Positions 8,624-18,245 are shown, counted from the stretch's first letter. The stretch is DNA of 64,000 nt from Nisaea denitrificans DSM 18348 (GCF_000426505.1 NZ_AUFM01000022.1:62001-126000); one strand, 5' to 3'. Made by a program: numbers and translations. Notes: generated from the letters alone by a model not told the origin.

Positions 8624-9697
8624 ATGACTCATGGCGCATTCATAGAAGACGATAGCGCAGCGACGCAGCCGGTGCCGAATGCGGTGTTTCATCTTGACGA
8701 TGTTGCCGGAAAAGAGCGCTACGATCTCTGGAAAGACAGCATCGCCTGCATCTTTGATGTAGATAGCGAGAAAGACGTGCGGGATGAGTCTTTCACCGCT
8801 CAGGTAGATGCAAACATGTTCGGTCCGGTCATGGTGGCCCGGACCCAATCTCTGGGACAGAGCTGGAAACGAACACCGTCCATCATGGCCCGAGATGGGA
8901 TGGATCATTACATGGTTCAACTCTATGAGCGGGGCCAGATGCAATGGGAAGACAATACCGGACTGCGGGAGCTTCCGGAAAAAGGACTGGTCATCTTCGA
9001 TCTGGCGCAGGAGATGGCATCAAGAACCAACGACTTCGCAAATATTTCACTGATTATTCCAAGGGACATGCTCGAAGGTGCGCTCAAATCCCAGAATGAT
9101 CAGCATCTCCGGACCTTGTCCGGGGAAGAACCGATGGTGAAACTGTTACGCGACCACATGATGTCGTTGAAGGCGCTGGCCAGTCAGATGAGCCATCGAC
9201 AGGCAATCGAGATCGCCCCGGCGACGGTCGGCCTCACTGCAGCCTGCCTGAATGCCGCTATTGATCAGGAAGCTCCAAACCAGACGGCGGGCGTCGCCAT
9301 AGCGCAACTGACTATGATCCGACGCTTTATCGAAGCCAATCTCTCCGAATCTGACCTTTCGGCGGAATGGATCGCCAAGCGCGTCGGAGCCTCGCGTTCA
9401 AAACTGTATCAGCTTTTCGATGTGTTTGGCGGAGTCGGCGCCTATATCCGGGATCGCCGTCTCCGGCGAGCGTTGCTGGCCTTGACCGATGAGCGGTCGA
9501 AACACCGGCCGATCTATGACATTGCGCTGGCTTCTGGCTACACCAGCGATGCAGCCTTCAGCAGGGCTTTCCGGACACGCTATGGCATTGCTCCGCGAGA
9601 TGTCCGGAACAAAAAATGGCAGGCCGAGAGCATGCATCGGTTTACCGATGAACTTGACCGCCGGTATGAGCGTTGGTTGCATCATCTGTCTGTCTAG
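8624..9697 (+). CDS. AraC-family transcriptional regulator
   Basis: 357 residues. The C-terminal third (about 230-335) is a standard AraC DNA-binding domain: IAKRVGASRSKLYQLFD for the first helix-turn-helix and IALASGYTSDAAFSRAFRTR followed by YGIAPRDVR for the second. The N-terminal 200 residues resemble the AraC_binding_2 ligand or dimerisation region. The gene starts after GGGGGC, is preceded by a 240-bp AT-rich intergenic region and followed by a strong terminator, so it is its own unit. Its position between the first precursor and the export operon makes it the likely regulator of the peptide system. Confidence 0.85.
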   Translation: MTHGAFIEDDSAATQPVPNAVFHLDDVAGKERYDLWKDSIACIFDVDSEKDVRDESFTAQVDANMFGPVMVARTQSLGQSWKRTPSIMARDGMDHYMVQLYERGQMQWEDNTGLRELPEKGLVIFDLAQEMASRTNDFANISLIIPRDMLEGALKSQNDQHLRTLSGEEPMVKLLRDHMMSLKALASQMSHRQAIEIAPATVGLTAACLNAAIDQEAPNQTAGVAIAQLTMIRRFIEANLSESDLSAEWIAKRVGASRSKLYQLFDVFGGVGAYIRDRRLRRALLALTDERSKHRPIYDIALASGYTSDAAFSRAFRTRYGIAPRDVRNKKWQAESMHRFTDELDRRYERWLHHLSV

Positions 9698-9732
9698 ACC
9701 CATCACTCCCTAAACCCTTGCCCCAATCGTCC

Positions 9733-9768
9733 ACCGGCGCCGTTCATCACGGCGCCGGTTTTGTTTTC
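9733..9768 (+). terminator. Rho-independent terminator after the AraC gene
   Basis: Perfect 10-bp stem ACCGGCGCCG / CGGCGCCGGT with a 7-nt loop, followed by TTTGTTTTC. It separates the regulator from the export operon that starts at 10001. Confidence 0.8.
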
Positions 9769-10000
9769 TCCCGCATTCCCATCCAGACCGTTCATCCGGC
9801 CTGGCCGGTTCCAGACTCCCGATCCATTCGGCAAATGATTCGGAACACCTAGCAAACACCCTCGGACCAACTGCAAGAAATGCCGAACGTTCGGACAAGT
9901 GGCGTCGATTTGCGCCGTCATACTTCCTTCCAGATTCGAGTGCGGGAATGTTGTCCGAAAATGGATGGCCTTCCGCGCAAACAGAAGTGTCGGAGGAAGC

Positions 10001-11248
10001 ATGTCCATTTTTCGCGAGAAGGCTCTCAAGCGACTATCGTCGCCAGAGAATCTGGACGAAGCGCTGGTTGCTGCCTCTCCTTTTCACTGGGTGGCCTATG
10101 CCGCGGCCGCGCTGCTGGTCGGCATCACTGTTGCCTGGGGGTTCTTGGGTGAGGTCCCCACTCGCGTTAATGCGGACGGCATTCTGCTGCACCGGGACAG
10201 TGAGGTTTTTTCCGCTTCGGCCGAAGGCAGCGGCGAGCTGATCGAGATTCGCGTTCGCCTCGGTGACCATGTCGAGGCGGGAGAGACCGTTGCGGTTCTC
10301 GACCAGGACGTGGATGTACTCCGCCTGGAAACTGCCAGGGACAAACTGTCCAGCGCGGAGGCTCGGCGGGAGGCCGATCTGGTTGCCCAGGACGAGGATG
10401 TGGCTCTCAGGGCGTCGCTGACCCGGAAGGAGCGGGCGTCTCTGCAGGAAAAGATCACGAATGCCCGCGCCCGGCTCGTCAACCTGGAGGCGCTTGTTGC
10501 CGATATGCGGCGTTTGCTCGACCGGGGCTTCATTGAGCGCTCGCGGCTGCTTGCCCGTGAAAACGAACAGATCCAGGTCCGGGAAATGATCGCAGACCTG
10601 AAGAATGCACTGGTCAAGCTGGAAGTACAGGACCGCGAACGGGCCGAATACTGGAAGGACCGGATGCAGGCCTCCGACAAGGAGATAGAGGCCTATGAGG
10701 ACGAGATCGATAATATTCGGGAGCATTTACGCCGGATTCGCACCGTGGATGCGCCAATCTCAGGCACGGTGACGGAGATCTCCGCAAGCCTCGGAGATGT
10801 GGTGGCGGCGGGTAAGCCGGTGGTTCGCATCGTGTCCGAAGCCTCGGAAATGGATGCCTTGCTCTTTGTTCCGCCGGCGGACGGAAAACTGATCAAGTCG
10901 GGCATGACGGCAAATGTCGAGCCGACGGTCGCGAAGAAGGAAGAGTTCGGCACCATCGTCTCCACAGTGCGGAGTGTCTCCGACCTGCCGATGTCCGCCT
11001 CGGCGATCCAGGCCATGTTGCATAACGAAAAGCTGGTCCAGCGCTTCACCTCGAAAGGGTCGCCCGTGGCCATCCGCGCCGACCTGAATGAGGTTGCGGG
11101 TGAGACAGAGCGCTTTCTCTGGACCGGTGGCGCCGGGCCCGATTTCGATGTCGAACAGGGCACTCTGATCGCGGCGACCATCACTGTGCGCCGGCAACGT
11201 CCGGTCACATTGATCCTTCCATTCCTCAAATCATTCGTCGGGCTCTGA
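10001..11248 (+). CDS. HlyD-like periplasmic adaptor of the NHLP/NHLM export system
   Basis: 415 residues from ATG 10001, chosen because CGGAGGAAGC lies directly upstream; longer in-frame starts lack one. One transmembrane helix (about residues 31-50, WVAYAAAALLVGITVAWGFL) is followed by a biotinyl-lipoyl-like half motif (GELIEIRVRLGDHVEAGETVAVLDQ). A long coiled coil spans about residues 110-240, then comes the second half motif (VDAPISGTVTEISASLGDVVAAGKPVVRI). This is the membrane-fusion protein architecture and matches the NHLM secretion adaptor family (TIGR03794-like). It should link the inner-membrane ABC exporter to the TolC-like protein at 20343-21830. The next gene begins 3 bp after its stop, so the operon is tight. 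Confidence 0.85.
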   Translation: MSIFREKALKRLSSPENLDEALVAASPFHWVAYAAAALLVGITVAWGFLGEVPTRVNADGILLHRDSEVFSASAEGSGELIEIRVRLGDHVEAGETVAVLDQDVDVLRLETARDKLSSAEARREADLVAQDEDVALRASLTRKERASLQEKITNARARLVNLEALVADMRRLLDRGFIERSRLLARENEQIQVREMIADLKNALVKLEVQDRERAEYWKDRMQASDKEIEAYEDEIDNIREHLRRIRTVDAPISGTVTEISASLGDVVAAGKPVVRIVSEASEMDALLFVPPADGKLIKSGMTANVEPTVAKKEEFGTIVSTVRSVSDLPMSASAIQAMLHNEKLVQRFTSKGSPVAIRADLNEVAGETERFLWTGGAGPDFDVEQGTLIAATITVRRQRPVTLILPFLKSFVGL

Positions 11249-11251
11249 GAC

Positions 11252-13411
11252 GTGGCAGAGCAGATGAAAATCGCCAACCGGCGCGTTAAAACCCCGACTG
11301 TCCTGCAGATGGAGGCGGTCGAGTGCGGCGCCGCGGCATTGGGCATTATCCTTGCGCATCACGGTAAATGGCGGCCGCTTGAAGAGCTGCGTACCGAGTG
11401 CGGTGTCTCGCGAGATGGCTCGAAGGCGAAGAACATCTTGTATGGCGCCCGGCGCTTTGGATTGGAAGCCAAGGGGCGCAAGGCGCAGGTGTCGACCGCG
11501 CTGAACACGCAATTTCCCTTCATCGCATTCTGGAACTTCAACCACTTCCTCGTCGTCGAGGGCTACCGCAACGGCATCGTTTATCTGAACGATCCGGCGA
11601 CCGGGCCGCGCACGGTGACGCTGGAGGATTTCGACAATGCCTTCACCGGCGTGATTCTGGTCTTCGAAAAGGGCGCGGATTTTACCCGAGATCCGAAGCC
11701 GCCGGGGGTGATCTCCCGATTGTTGCCCCGGACGCGTCCCATCCGCACAGCTATCGTTCTTTCTATCCTGATCAGTCTCACGCTGGTGATCCCGGGGCTT
11801 GTCGTCCCCGGTTTCTCGAAGGTGTTCGTCGACGAGGTGCTGATCAACAGCAAGGATGACTGGCTCGTTCCGCTGCTCTTCTTCATGGCGGGCTCGGTCG
11901 TCGTCACTGCGAGCCTTACCTGGCTGTCACAGGCAGTTTTACTCCGTACGGAGTCGAAGCTCGCGCTTGTGGCTTCAGCGCAGTTCGTCTGGCATTTGCT
12001 GCGCCTGCCCGTCGACTTTTTCAATCAGCGTCATCCGGGCGATATCTCAAACCGGATCGATGCCAATGACCGGATCGCCGCCTCCATCGCCGGCGATCTC
12101 GGGGAAAGCATCGTCAGCGTGATCCGTGTGGGTTTCTACGGCGCTGTCATGCTGTTTTTCGACTGGATCCTGGCACTCGCGGCCATGTCTCTGTCGCTGA
12201 TCAACATCCTGGTTTTTCAGCTGCTGATGCGCCGCAGGGCGGATGCGAGCCTGCGGGTGCAGCAGGAATTTGGCCAATTCCAATCCGCGTCGGTTACCGG
12301 CATTCAGGCGATCGAGACACTGAAGGCGACCGGAACGGACGATGACTATTTTGAACGCTGGGCCGGATTTCAGGCGAAGAACCTCAACAACCAGCGCCGG
12401 CTTGGACTCTACGGCATCGTCGCCAACGCGTTTCCCCCATTGCTCGACGGGCTGACCATCGCTGTTGTTCTGGGCCTCGGCGGCTATCGCATCATGCAGG
12501 GTGAAATGACCATTGGTACGCTGGTTGCCTTCCAGGCTCTGATCCAGAATTTCTCCGGTCCGATCAATGCGCTGGTGGCGGCTGGTGGCGCCATTCAGGA
12601 ATTGAACGCCGATCTGATCCGGACCGACGACGTGGTCAAGCAGGCCCAAGACCGGCGCTATGCGGAGCGTCCCGAGGGCGGTCCCGCCCGGCTCAGCGGG
12701 CGCATCGAGTTGCGCAATGTCACTTTCGGCTACAGCCGGCTTGAGCCGCCGCTGATCGAAAACTTCAACCTGACTATCCAATCCGGCGCCCGCGTGGCTC
12801 TGGTCGGCGGCTCCGGAAGCGGCAAATCGACAATCGCCAAACTGATGACCGGACTCTACCGGCCCTGGTCGGGTGAGATCCTCTATGACGGGGTGCCGCT
12901 GGACAGTCTGCCGGTAAGCACGCTCACCCAGTCGATCGCGTCGGTGAGCCAGGAGATCATCCTGTTCGGCGGCACGGTCCGCGACAATTTGAGTGCCTGG
13001 GACGACCACATGCCAGCGGAAGACATGCTCGGCGCGCTCGGCGATGCCCGAATCCTGGATGTGATTTCCAGCCGTGGCGGCGCCCTGGAGGCCGAGGTCG
13101 ATGAGGGTGGCGGGAATTTCAGCGGCGGCCAGGCGCAGCGTATTGAAATTGCCAGAGCTCTTTCCGGAGACCCCTCGATCCTGATCCTGGACGAGGCGAC
13201 GAGTGCCCTGGATGCCACGACGGAAGGAGATATCGACGTCGCCATCCGCCGGCGCGGCTGTACCTGCGTCATCGTTGCTCACCGACTCTCTACGATCCGG
13301 GATGCGGACGAAATCGTCGTGCTGAATTTCGGCGAGGTCGTTGAGCGGGGCACCCACGAAGAGCTGGTGGCCGCGGGTGGCCCCTACGCTCAGCTGATCG
13401 CGCAGGGGTAG
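11252..13411 (+). CDS. Peptidase-containing ABC exporter (C39, NHLM ABC1 type)
   Basis: 719 residues. An N-terminal C39 double-glycine peptidase has catalytic Cys25 (MEAVECGAAALGIIL), His98 (NFNHFLVVEG) and Asp114 (YLNDPATG). It is followed by an exporter membrane domain with about six helices (about residues 165-430) and a nucleotide-binding domain with Walker A VGGSGSGKSTIAK, signature FSGGQAQRIEIARAL and Walker B ILILDEATSALDA. All catalytic elements are present. It should cleave precursor leaders after GG and export the cores. Family match: NHLM bacteriocin ABC transporter, peptidase/ATP-binding (TIGR03796-like). The start could be GTG 11252 or ATG 11264. It is 6 bp from the second ABC gene. 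Confidence 0.9.
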   Translation: MAEQMKIANRRVKTPTVLQMEAVECGAAALGIILAHHGKWRPLEELRTECGVSRDGSKAKNILYGARRFGLEAKGRKAQVSTALNTQFPFIAFWNFNHFLVVEGYRNGIVYLNDPATGPRTVTLEDFDNAFTGVILVFEKGADFTRDPKPPGVISRLLPRTRPIRTAIVLSILISLTLVIPGLVVPGFSKVFVDEVLINSKDDWLVPLLFFMAGSVVVTASLTWLSQAVLLRTESKLALVASAQFVWHLLRLPVDFFNQRHPGDISNRIDANDRIAASIAGDLGESIVSVIRVGFYGAVMLFFDWILALAAMSLSLINILVFQLLMRRRADASLRVQQEFGQFQSASVTGIQAIETLKATGTDDDYFERWAGFQAKNLNNQRRLGLYGIVANAFPPLLDGLTIAVVLGLGGYRIMQGEMTIGTLVAFQALIQNFSGPINALVAAGGAIQELNADLIRTDDVVKQAQDRRYAERPEGGPARLSGRIELRNVTFGYSRLEPPLIENFNLTIQSGARVALVGGSGSGKSTIAKLMTGLYRPWSGEILYDGVPLDSLPVSTLTQSIASVSQEIILFGGTVRDNLSAWDDHMPAEDMLGALGDARILDVISSRGGALEAEVDEGGGNFSGGQAQRIEIARALSGDPSILILDEATSALDATTEGDIDVAIRRRGCTCVIVAHRLSTIRDADEIVVLNFGEVVERGTHEELVAAGGPYAQLIAQG

Positions 13412-13417
13412 GCCGAC

Positions 13418-16288
13418 ATGAGTATCGCAGAAGAGATCAAGAACATGGGCGAGCTTGCCCGGATCAGTGGCCGGGACAGGCTGGTCATTGATGTTGAGCA
13501 TCGGGTTCTGGCTATCGAACAGGGCGCAGCGAACCTGTTTGTGCAGCTCATCTCCGAAGACGGTGAACCGCTCGGCGCCCGGCGCATGGTGGCGACACTG
13601 GAAGAAGGCGCGATGCTGCCGCTGCCGGACAGTGCGTTCAAGGGAATGCGTCTACTGCTGGTCGGTGTCGGAGATGCATCGGTCCGATTGTTCTCCGGAG
13701 AGCAGCGGAGCCAGCTCCTGGACAGACCGCAAGAACTGAGCGCCGCTTTCGAAAGCGGGCTCGGAGATTTCCTGCACCATATGGTGCACGGTGACCGGTC
13801 CGCGCATTCAGCTTATGCCATTGCCGTCGGCGAGACGGCCACTCTTGCCGCTGACGGAACTGTCTCAGCCGCGCGGGCACTCTGGATCGCGTTCGAGACG
13901 GCTGACGGGGAAGATGATGCATCGGCAGTGACTGTCGATCTCGTCGGCCCCGGCCGGGCCGTGAACGTTCCGGCCGGGGCCGAAATTCAGGCGTTTGGCA
14001 CAGGAGATGCCGTCCATCGTTTCGGATGGGAGCCGGTCGACCGCTGGATGACCAAGGCGGTGATAGACGTTGCCCTGGCACTTTTCGAGGTGTCTCAGGA
14101 CAGGGAAGCACGCCAGGCCCGCCGTCTGGAAGATGACGCCGAACAGCTCTCAAATGCGCTGGGGCGGCTTCCCGCCATCGTGAATTCGGCGCCGGATAGT
14201 ACCGTGCGGGCTCTCCGTGGAGGCACGGTACCGCCAGTGGTCTCCGCGCTTGCAATGGTCTGTGAGGCTCAGCGCATCGAGTTCGAGGCGCCGATGGAGA
14301 TGCCGGACGAGCCGGATAGCCAGATCATGCTGCAGGATGTCCTCCGCCGGGCCAATCTGCGTTTTCGCAAGATTGTGCTGACAGACGGATGGTGGCGCCG
14401 GGAAGGCAGTGATGCCGTCGGGTTCGATGCCGAAACCGGTGAGCCGTGCGCTATTCTGCGCACCGGAGCGGGCCGGTTTGAGCGGATTGACCCTGACGGT
14501 AAAACGAAGGTCCGGATATCTGCGCGCATTGCGGAGCGGATGCATGACGAGGCATTCACCGTTTTCAAACCGTTGCCGTTCCGCAAGCTCAAGGCCATGG
14601 ACCTTGTGCGTCACGTCCTGAGCGGGCGCGCCCGTTTCGACATGCGCTGGGCGGCGGCGCTGGCAATCCTTACCGCCTTGCTGGCACTGCTGCCGCCGAT
14701 GCTGACCGGCACGTTGCTGAACGAGGTCGTGCCGTTCTCGGAAACAGGGACGCTGGTGCATCTGGCTCTCGGTCTCGGCTTTGTCGCGCTTGGCAGTGCC
14801 CTGTTCCAGCTTGTCCGGTCGATTGCTCTGCTGCGGGTGGAGGCCTTTGCGGACGGCGCCCTGCAGGCCGCGGTCTGGGACCGGATGCTACGGCTGCCAC
14901 TGACATTCTTCCGGCGCTACGAGATCGGGGATCTGCTGATCAAGGCCATGGGGCCGACCCAGTTGCGTCAGGCGGTCTCCGATACGGCATTGAGCTCGGC
15001 GCTCTCGGCGATTTTCTCCGTCGTCAATTTCGTATTGATGATGACCTATGATTCGACGCTTGCCGGCGCGGCGTTCCTGTTCACCCTGGTGACCAGTCTC
15101 GTTTTGCTCGGCCTTAGCCGCCTGCAGCTCCGGTTCGAACGGGTTCAACTCAAGGCCGACGCGGCGGTTTCCAGCTTCGTCATCCAGATCCTGGTCGGTA
15201 TCCAGAAGATCCGGCTGATGGGGGCCGAGGACAGGGCCTTTGCGCGCTGGGTTCACAAATTCTCCGATCAGCGCCAGCACACGGTACGAGCGGCGCGGAT
15301 CGGCAATGCCATTCAGACTCTCAGCTCGATCCTTCCGGTGCTCGCCAGCATCATGTTCTTCTACCTGGTCGGTACCGGCGAGAACCGACTCTCGGTCGGC
15401 AGTTTCGTCGCCTTCAACGCGGCATTCGGTGGCTTCCACGGCGCGCTTCTCGGGCTCGTGAGCGCAGTCTCCACCTCCCTGTCGGCGATCCCGATCTACG
15501 AAAACATGAAGCCGATCATGGATGAGCAACCGGAACTCGACCCGGAACGTAAACCCGCGCCTGTTCTGGACGGGGGCATCCATCTCAGCAATGTGTCGTT
15601 TCGCTACGATGCCGACGGTCCGCTGATCCTGGACGGGGTGGACCTGGATATCGGGGCCGGTCAATTCGCCGCTTTCGTCGGCCCGTCAGGCTCCGGAAAG
15701 TCGACCATTTTCCGGCTGCTGCTGGGTTTCGAGACACCGGAGCAGGGGACGGTCGGCTATGACGGCCTGGATCTCTCCCGACTCGATCTGAAGACGGTGC
15801 GGCGCCAGATCGGCGTGGTGTTGCAACGTGGCGCCATCCTGCCCGGTTCGATCTTCGAGAACATTGTTGGTTCAGCCCCTCTCAGCCAGGAGGAAGCGTG
15901 GGAAGCGGCCCGCATGGCAGGCTTCGATGAGGATGTCCAGCATATGCCGATGGGCATGCACACGGTCCTCACGGAAGGCGGCAGCACGCTTTCGGGTGGC
16001 CAGCGCCAGCGGCTGATGATTGCCCGTGCCGTGGTGCGGCAACCGAGAATTTTGCTGATGGACGAGGCCACCAGCGCCCTTGACAACCGCACCCAGGCCA
16101 TCGTCTCGGAGAGTCTGGCTCATCTTAACGCCACCCGGGTGGTGATCGCTCACCGCCTCAGCACCGTTGTGAATGCGGACCGGATCTTCGTCGTCGTCGC
16201 CGGCCGGATTGTCCAGGCGGGAACCTATGAAGAGCTGATGCAGGTCGAAGGTCCGTTCCGCGACTTGGCGCAGCGCCAGATCGCCTGA
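13418..16288 (+). CDS. NHLM-type ABC exporter 2 with long N-terminal domain
   Basis: 956 residues. The first about 400 residues are a soluble domain of the NHLM ABC2 family (TIGR03797-like) with no recognised catalytic residues. A transmembrane exporter domain (about 410-690) and an ATPase domain follow, with Walker A VGPSGSGKSTIFR, signature [14 protein letters not shown] and Walker B ILLMDEATSALDN. It pairs with the C39-containing ABC protein in all NHLM systems and probably forms a heteromeric exporter with it. It ends 36 bp before the first of five precursor genes, so transporter and substrates are probably co-transcribed. Confidence 0.9.
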   Translation: MSIAEEIKNMGELARISGRDRLVIDVEHRVLAIEQGAANLFVQLISEDGEPLGARRMVATLEEGAMLPLPDSAFKGMRLLLVGVGDASVRLFSGEQRSQLLDRPQELSAAFESGLGDFLHHMVHGDRSAHSAYAIAVGETATLAADGTVSAARALWIAFETADGEDDASAVTVDLVGPGRAVNVPAGAEIQAFGTGDAVHRFGWEPVDRWMTKAVIDVALALFEVSQDREARQARRLEDDAEQLSNALGRLPAIVNSAPDSTVRALRGGTVPPVVSALAMVCEAQRIEFEAPMEMPDEPDSQIMLQDVLRRANLRFRKIVLTDGWWRREGSDAVGFDAETGEPCAILRTGAGRFERIDPDGKTKVRISARIAERMHDEAFTVFKPLPFRKLKAMDLVRHVLSGRARFDMRWAAALAILTALLALLPPMLTGTLLNEVVPFSETGTLVHLALGLGFVALGSALFQLVRSIALLRVEAFADGALQAAVWDRMLRLPLTFFRRYEIGDLLIKAMGPTQLRQAVSDTALSSALSAIFSVVNFVLMMTYDSTLAGAAFLFTLVTSLVLLGLSRLQLRFERVQLKADAAVSSFVIQILVGIQKIRLMGAEDRAFARWVHKFSDQRQHTVRAARIGNAIQTLSSILPVLASIMFFYLVGTGENRLSVGSFVAFNAAFGGFHGALLGLVSAVSTSLSAIPIYENMKPIMDEQPELDPERKPAPVLDGGIHLSNVSFRYDADGPLILDGVDLDIGAGQFAAFVGPSGSGKSTIFRLLLGFETPEQGTVGYDGLDLSRLDLKTVRRQIGVVLQRGAILPGSIFENIVGSAPLSQEEAWEAARMAGFDEDVQHMPMGMHTVLTEGGSTLSGGQRQRLMIARAVVRQPRILLMDEATSALDNRTQAIVSESLAHLNATRVVIAHRLSTVVNADRIFVVVAGRIVQAGTYEELMQVEGPFRDLAQRQIA

Positions 16289-16324
16289 CAGGGGGGCATA
16301 TGAAGTCTCAAAGGAGTTACGCCT

Positions 16325-16606
16325 ATGACGGCGCAGAGTTCGGACATCGACAGGCTGTTGGCCCATTTCGCGGCCGATCCGGAGCTTTTCGCAGTCTGCC
16401 GTGCCGAAATTCGAGGCAAGCATGGCGACGAAGCCATCCTCGCAGTGATGAATTTCGCGTCCCGGCATGGCTACGAGATCACTTTTCAGCAGGCCAGCGA
16501 AACACGCCGTCAAGCGGTCAACTCGATCACAAAAGTCCTGCGCGCGGCCGTCGCCGACGCGACGGACGGGGAGGGAGATCTGAAAGGGTTCCTGAAGCAG
16601 TGGTAG
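16325..16606 (+). CDS. Nif11-like small protein lacking GG site but with K-Q-W tail (peptide 2)
   Basis: 93 residues after an AAGGAG site. It has the helical Nif11-like body (LLAHFAADPELFAVCRAEI, then VMNFASRHGYEITFQQ) but no acidic double-glycine cleavage motif. The C-terminus reads GDLKGFLKQW, the same tail as peptides 3-6, placed where a core would begin. Because it cannot be cut by the C39 peptidase at the usual site it may be an uncleaved substrate, an immunity-like partner or a chaperone. It stands between the ABC genes and the cleavable precursors. Role unknown. Confidence 0.6.
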   Translation: MTAQSSDIDRLLAHFAADPELFAVCRAEIRGKHGDEAILAVMNFASRHGYEITFQQASETRRQAVNSITKVLRAAVADATDGEGDLKGFLKQW

Positions 16607-16751
16607 CGGCCTGTTAGCCGGTCACGCTGAAACCCGTGCGGGATGACGACGGCGCAAGAAGTTTGGTTCGGAAAGGCAATTCAAGACCCGAGGCCCACCG
16701 AACAACAAGCGGCTCAAGGGGAAAATGACCCTGGCAAGCTGAGTAAAACAC

Positions 16752-17050
16752 GGGTCGAAACCGCGTTCACAGGGAACGCTCACGAAAGGAGACGACAAAT
16801 GAGCATGCAAACGATGACGGCATTTCTGGAGAAAGCACAGGCGGACGAGAAGGTCGGCGAGCAACTTGTCGCGATTATCGACGAGAATGAAGCAGAAGCG
16901 ATCTTTCCGAAAGTTGTCGCGCTCGCCAACGACAATGGCTTCAGCGTCACCGTCGACGATGTGAAAGAGGTTCAGAAGCAGTTCGAGCAGGCTCCGGCTT
17001 CCGCAGATGGCGAACTGAGCGACGACGATCTCGAAAATGTCTCAGGTGGT
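16752..17050 (+). repeat. Duplicated leader module, copy 1 (5' UTR plus leader of peptide 3)
   Basis: About 300 bp closely matching 17948-18245. The similarity starts in the untranslated region (GGGTCGAAACCGCGTTCACA versus GGGTCGGAACCGCGTTCGCA), continues through the leader and decays after the GG codons. This indicates a gene duplication with later divergence of the cores. Confidence 0.7.
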
Positions 17051-17224
17051 GTCGCCCCGGTAGTTGTCGCAGCTCTGATCACGGGCGGCGCCACCCTGGG
17101 TGCTGGCGGTCTTGGCGTGGGAGCGGCCGGTGTCGGGGCTGCCGGTGGCATCACGGCCGCCGTAATCAACCGCGGCATCAACAAAACCGCCAGTGACGTC
17201 GGGAATTTCTTCAAAAAGTGGTGA
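16799..17224 (+). CDS. Precursor peptide 3 (type A, glycine-rich core)
   Basis: 141 residues; ATG 16799 follows AAAGGAG. The 84-residue Nif11-like leader (MSMQTMTAFLEKAQADEKVG at its start, NDNGFSVTVDDVKEVQKQF in the middle) ends in GELSDDDLENVSGG. The predicted 57-residue core is hydrophobic and strongly glycine/alanine-rich, with repeated GxxxG spacing (GAGGLGVGAAGVGAAGG), one possible membrane-spanning stretch and a C-terminal NFFKKW. This composition recalls pore-forming class II bacteriocins. No cysteine or serine-rich modification sites are present. Paralogue of peptide 5. Confidence 0.85.
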   Translation: MSMQTMTAFLEKAQADEKVGEQLVAIIDENEAEAIFPKVVALANDNGFSVTVDDVKEVQKQFEQAPASADGELSDDDLENVSGGVAPVVVAALITGGATLGAGGLGVGAAGVGAAGGITAAVINRGINKTASDVGNFFKKW

Positions 17225-17297
17225 TCCGAAACTAGGCCATCTGCGCTGTGAAGCCCATGGCGTACTTGCCAATTTTAACCCAGAAGGGGGAATGACA

Positions 17298-17729
17298 ATG
17301 ACTACACAAGCAATGTCCCAAATGCTCGAAAAGGCCATGACCGACGAGACCTTCGCCAAGGGACTGGTGGAAGCGGTTGGCGACAAGGAGGGCGAAAGTG
17401 CTCTTGGTGCTGTGACTGCATATGGCAATGCGAATGGATTTGCCGTTTCGGCGGAAGATGCCGCAGAAATGCAGCGTCAGTTGCTCGCGGCCGCCGACAG
17501 TTCCGATGGCGATCTCGACGACGCGGACCTCGAAAACGTGTCCGGCGGTATTGGTCTCGGCGTGATCAGCAACCTGCTCGGTGGCGGCGGCGCGCTTAAC
17601 CATATGCTCGGTGGTGGAGTCACCCAGTCCGCCGCGCAAAACCTGCTTGGCGGCGGTGCTGGCGGTCTTGTTAACAACGCGGTCACTGTCGCTGGCGGCG
17701 CAGTCAATAACTTTATCAAGCAGTGGTAA
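17298..17729 (+). CDS. Precursor peptide 4 (type B, glycine/asparagine-rich core)
   Basis: 143 residues from the second of two nearby ATGs (17298, with AGGGGG 7 bp upstream; the ATG at 17292 is too close to it). The leader is again 84 residues (MTTQAMSQMLEKAMTDETFA at its start) and ends DLDDADLENVSGG. The 59-residue core holds three LGGG blocks (NLLGGGG, HMLGGGV, NLLGGGAGG), is rich in Asn and Gly, and ends VNNFIKQW. Leader sequence groups it with peptide 6, not with its neighbour peptide 3. It is a plausible second component of a two-peptide pair; that is inference. Confidence 0.85.
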   Translation: MTTQAMSQMLEKAMTDETFAKGLVEAVGDKEGESALGAVTAYGNANGFAVSAEDAAEMQRQLLAAADSSDGDLDDADLENVSGGIGLGVISNLLGGGGALNHMLGGGVTQSAAQNLLGGGAGGLVNNAVTVAGGAVNNFIKQW

Positions 17730-17769
17730 CTGTTTGGCCCCGGTCTTGATGACTGGCTGAGGTCGAGAT

Positions 17770-17794
17770 GGAAGGGCGGCCGGACCGCCTTTCC
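17770..17794. terminator. Hairpin between peptides 4 and 5
   Basis: 10-bp stem GGAAGGGCGG / CCGCCTTTCC with one G-T pair and a 5-nt loop. It lacks a clear U tract, so it may be a weak terminator or an mRNA-stability element that sets relative amounts of the two precursor pairs. Confidence 0.4.
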
Positions 17795-17947
17795 GTCCCG
17801 TCACCGCCTGGATCGGCGGGCGGGATCTGCCCTGATCTTCCTCTCCCAAAACCTGATTGTTCGAGCGGGCATTTGTCGACCTGCCGCCCGCTGGACCTGT
17901 GACTGTTCAATCAAGGCAAGGCATTGATTTCATTTCGTTTTAATGAT

Positions 17948-18245
17948 GGGTCGGAACCGCGTTCGCAGGGAGCGCATACAACAGGAGAAAATAATGAGCA
18001 TGCAGACAATGACGGAATTTCTGGAGAAAGCGCAGGCCGACGAAAAACTGGGCGAGCAGCTGGTTACCATCATTCACGAAAATGAACCCGAGGAGATCTT
18101 TCCGAAGGTTGTCACGCTTGCCAACGACAATGGTTTCACAGTGACGGTCGATGACGTGAAAGAAGTTCAAAGGCAGTTCGAAAAGGCCGGTGATTCTGCT
18201 GATGGCGATCTGAGCGATGAGGACCTCGAAAATGTCTCCGGCGGT
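17948..18245 (+). repeat. Duplicated leader module, copy 2 (5' UTR plus leader of peptide 5)
   Basis: Partner of 16752-17050. Leaders of peptides 3 and 5 are the same length (84 residues) and differ at only about a fifth of positions, while their cores differ almost completely apart from the last four residues. Confidence 0.7.

Noticed and set aside
12047-13501. Long open frame (484 codons) antisense to the C39 ABC exporter
   Set aside because: It lies entirely over a gene with intact motifs, has an arginine/aspartate/glutamine-rich composition typical of reverse-strand reading in GC-rich coding DNA, and no recognisable domain.
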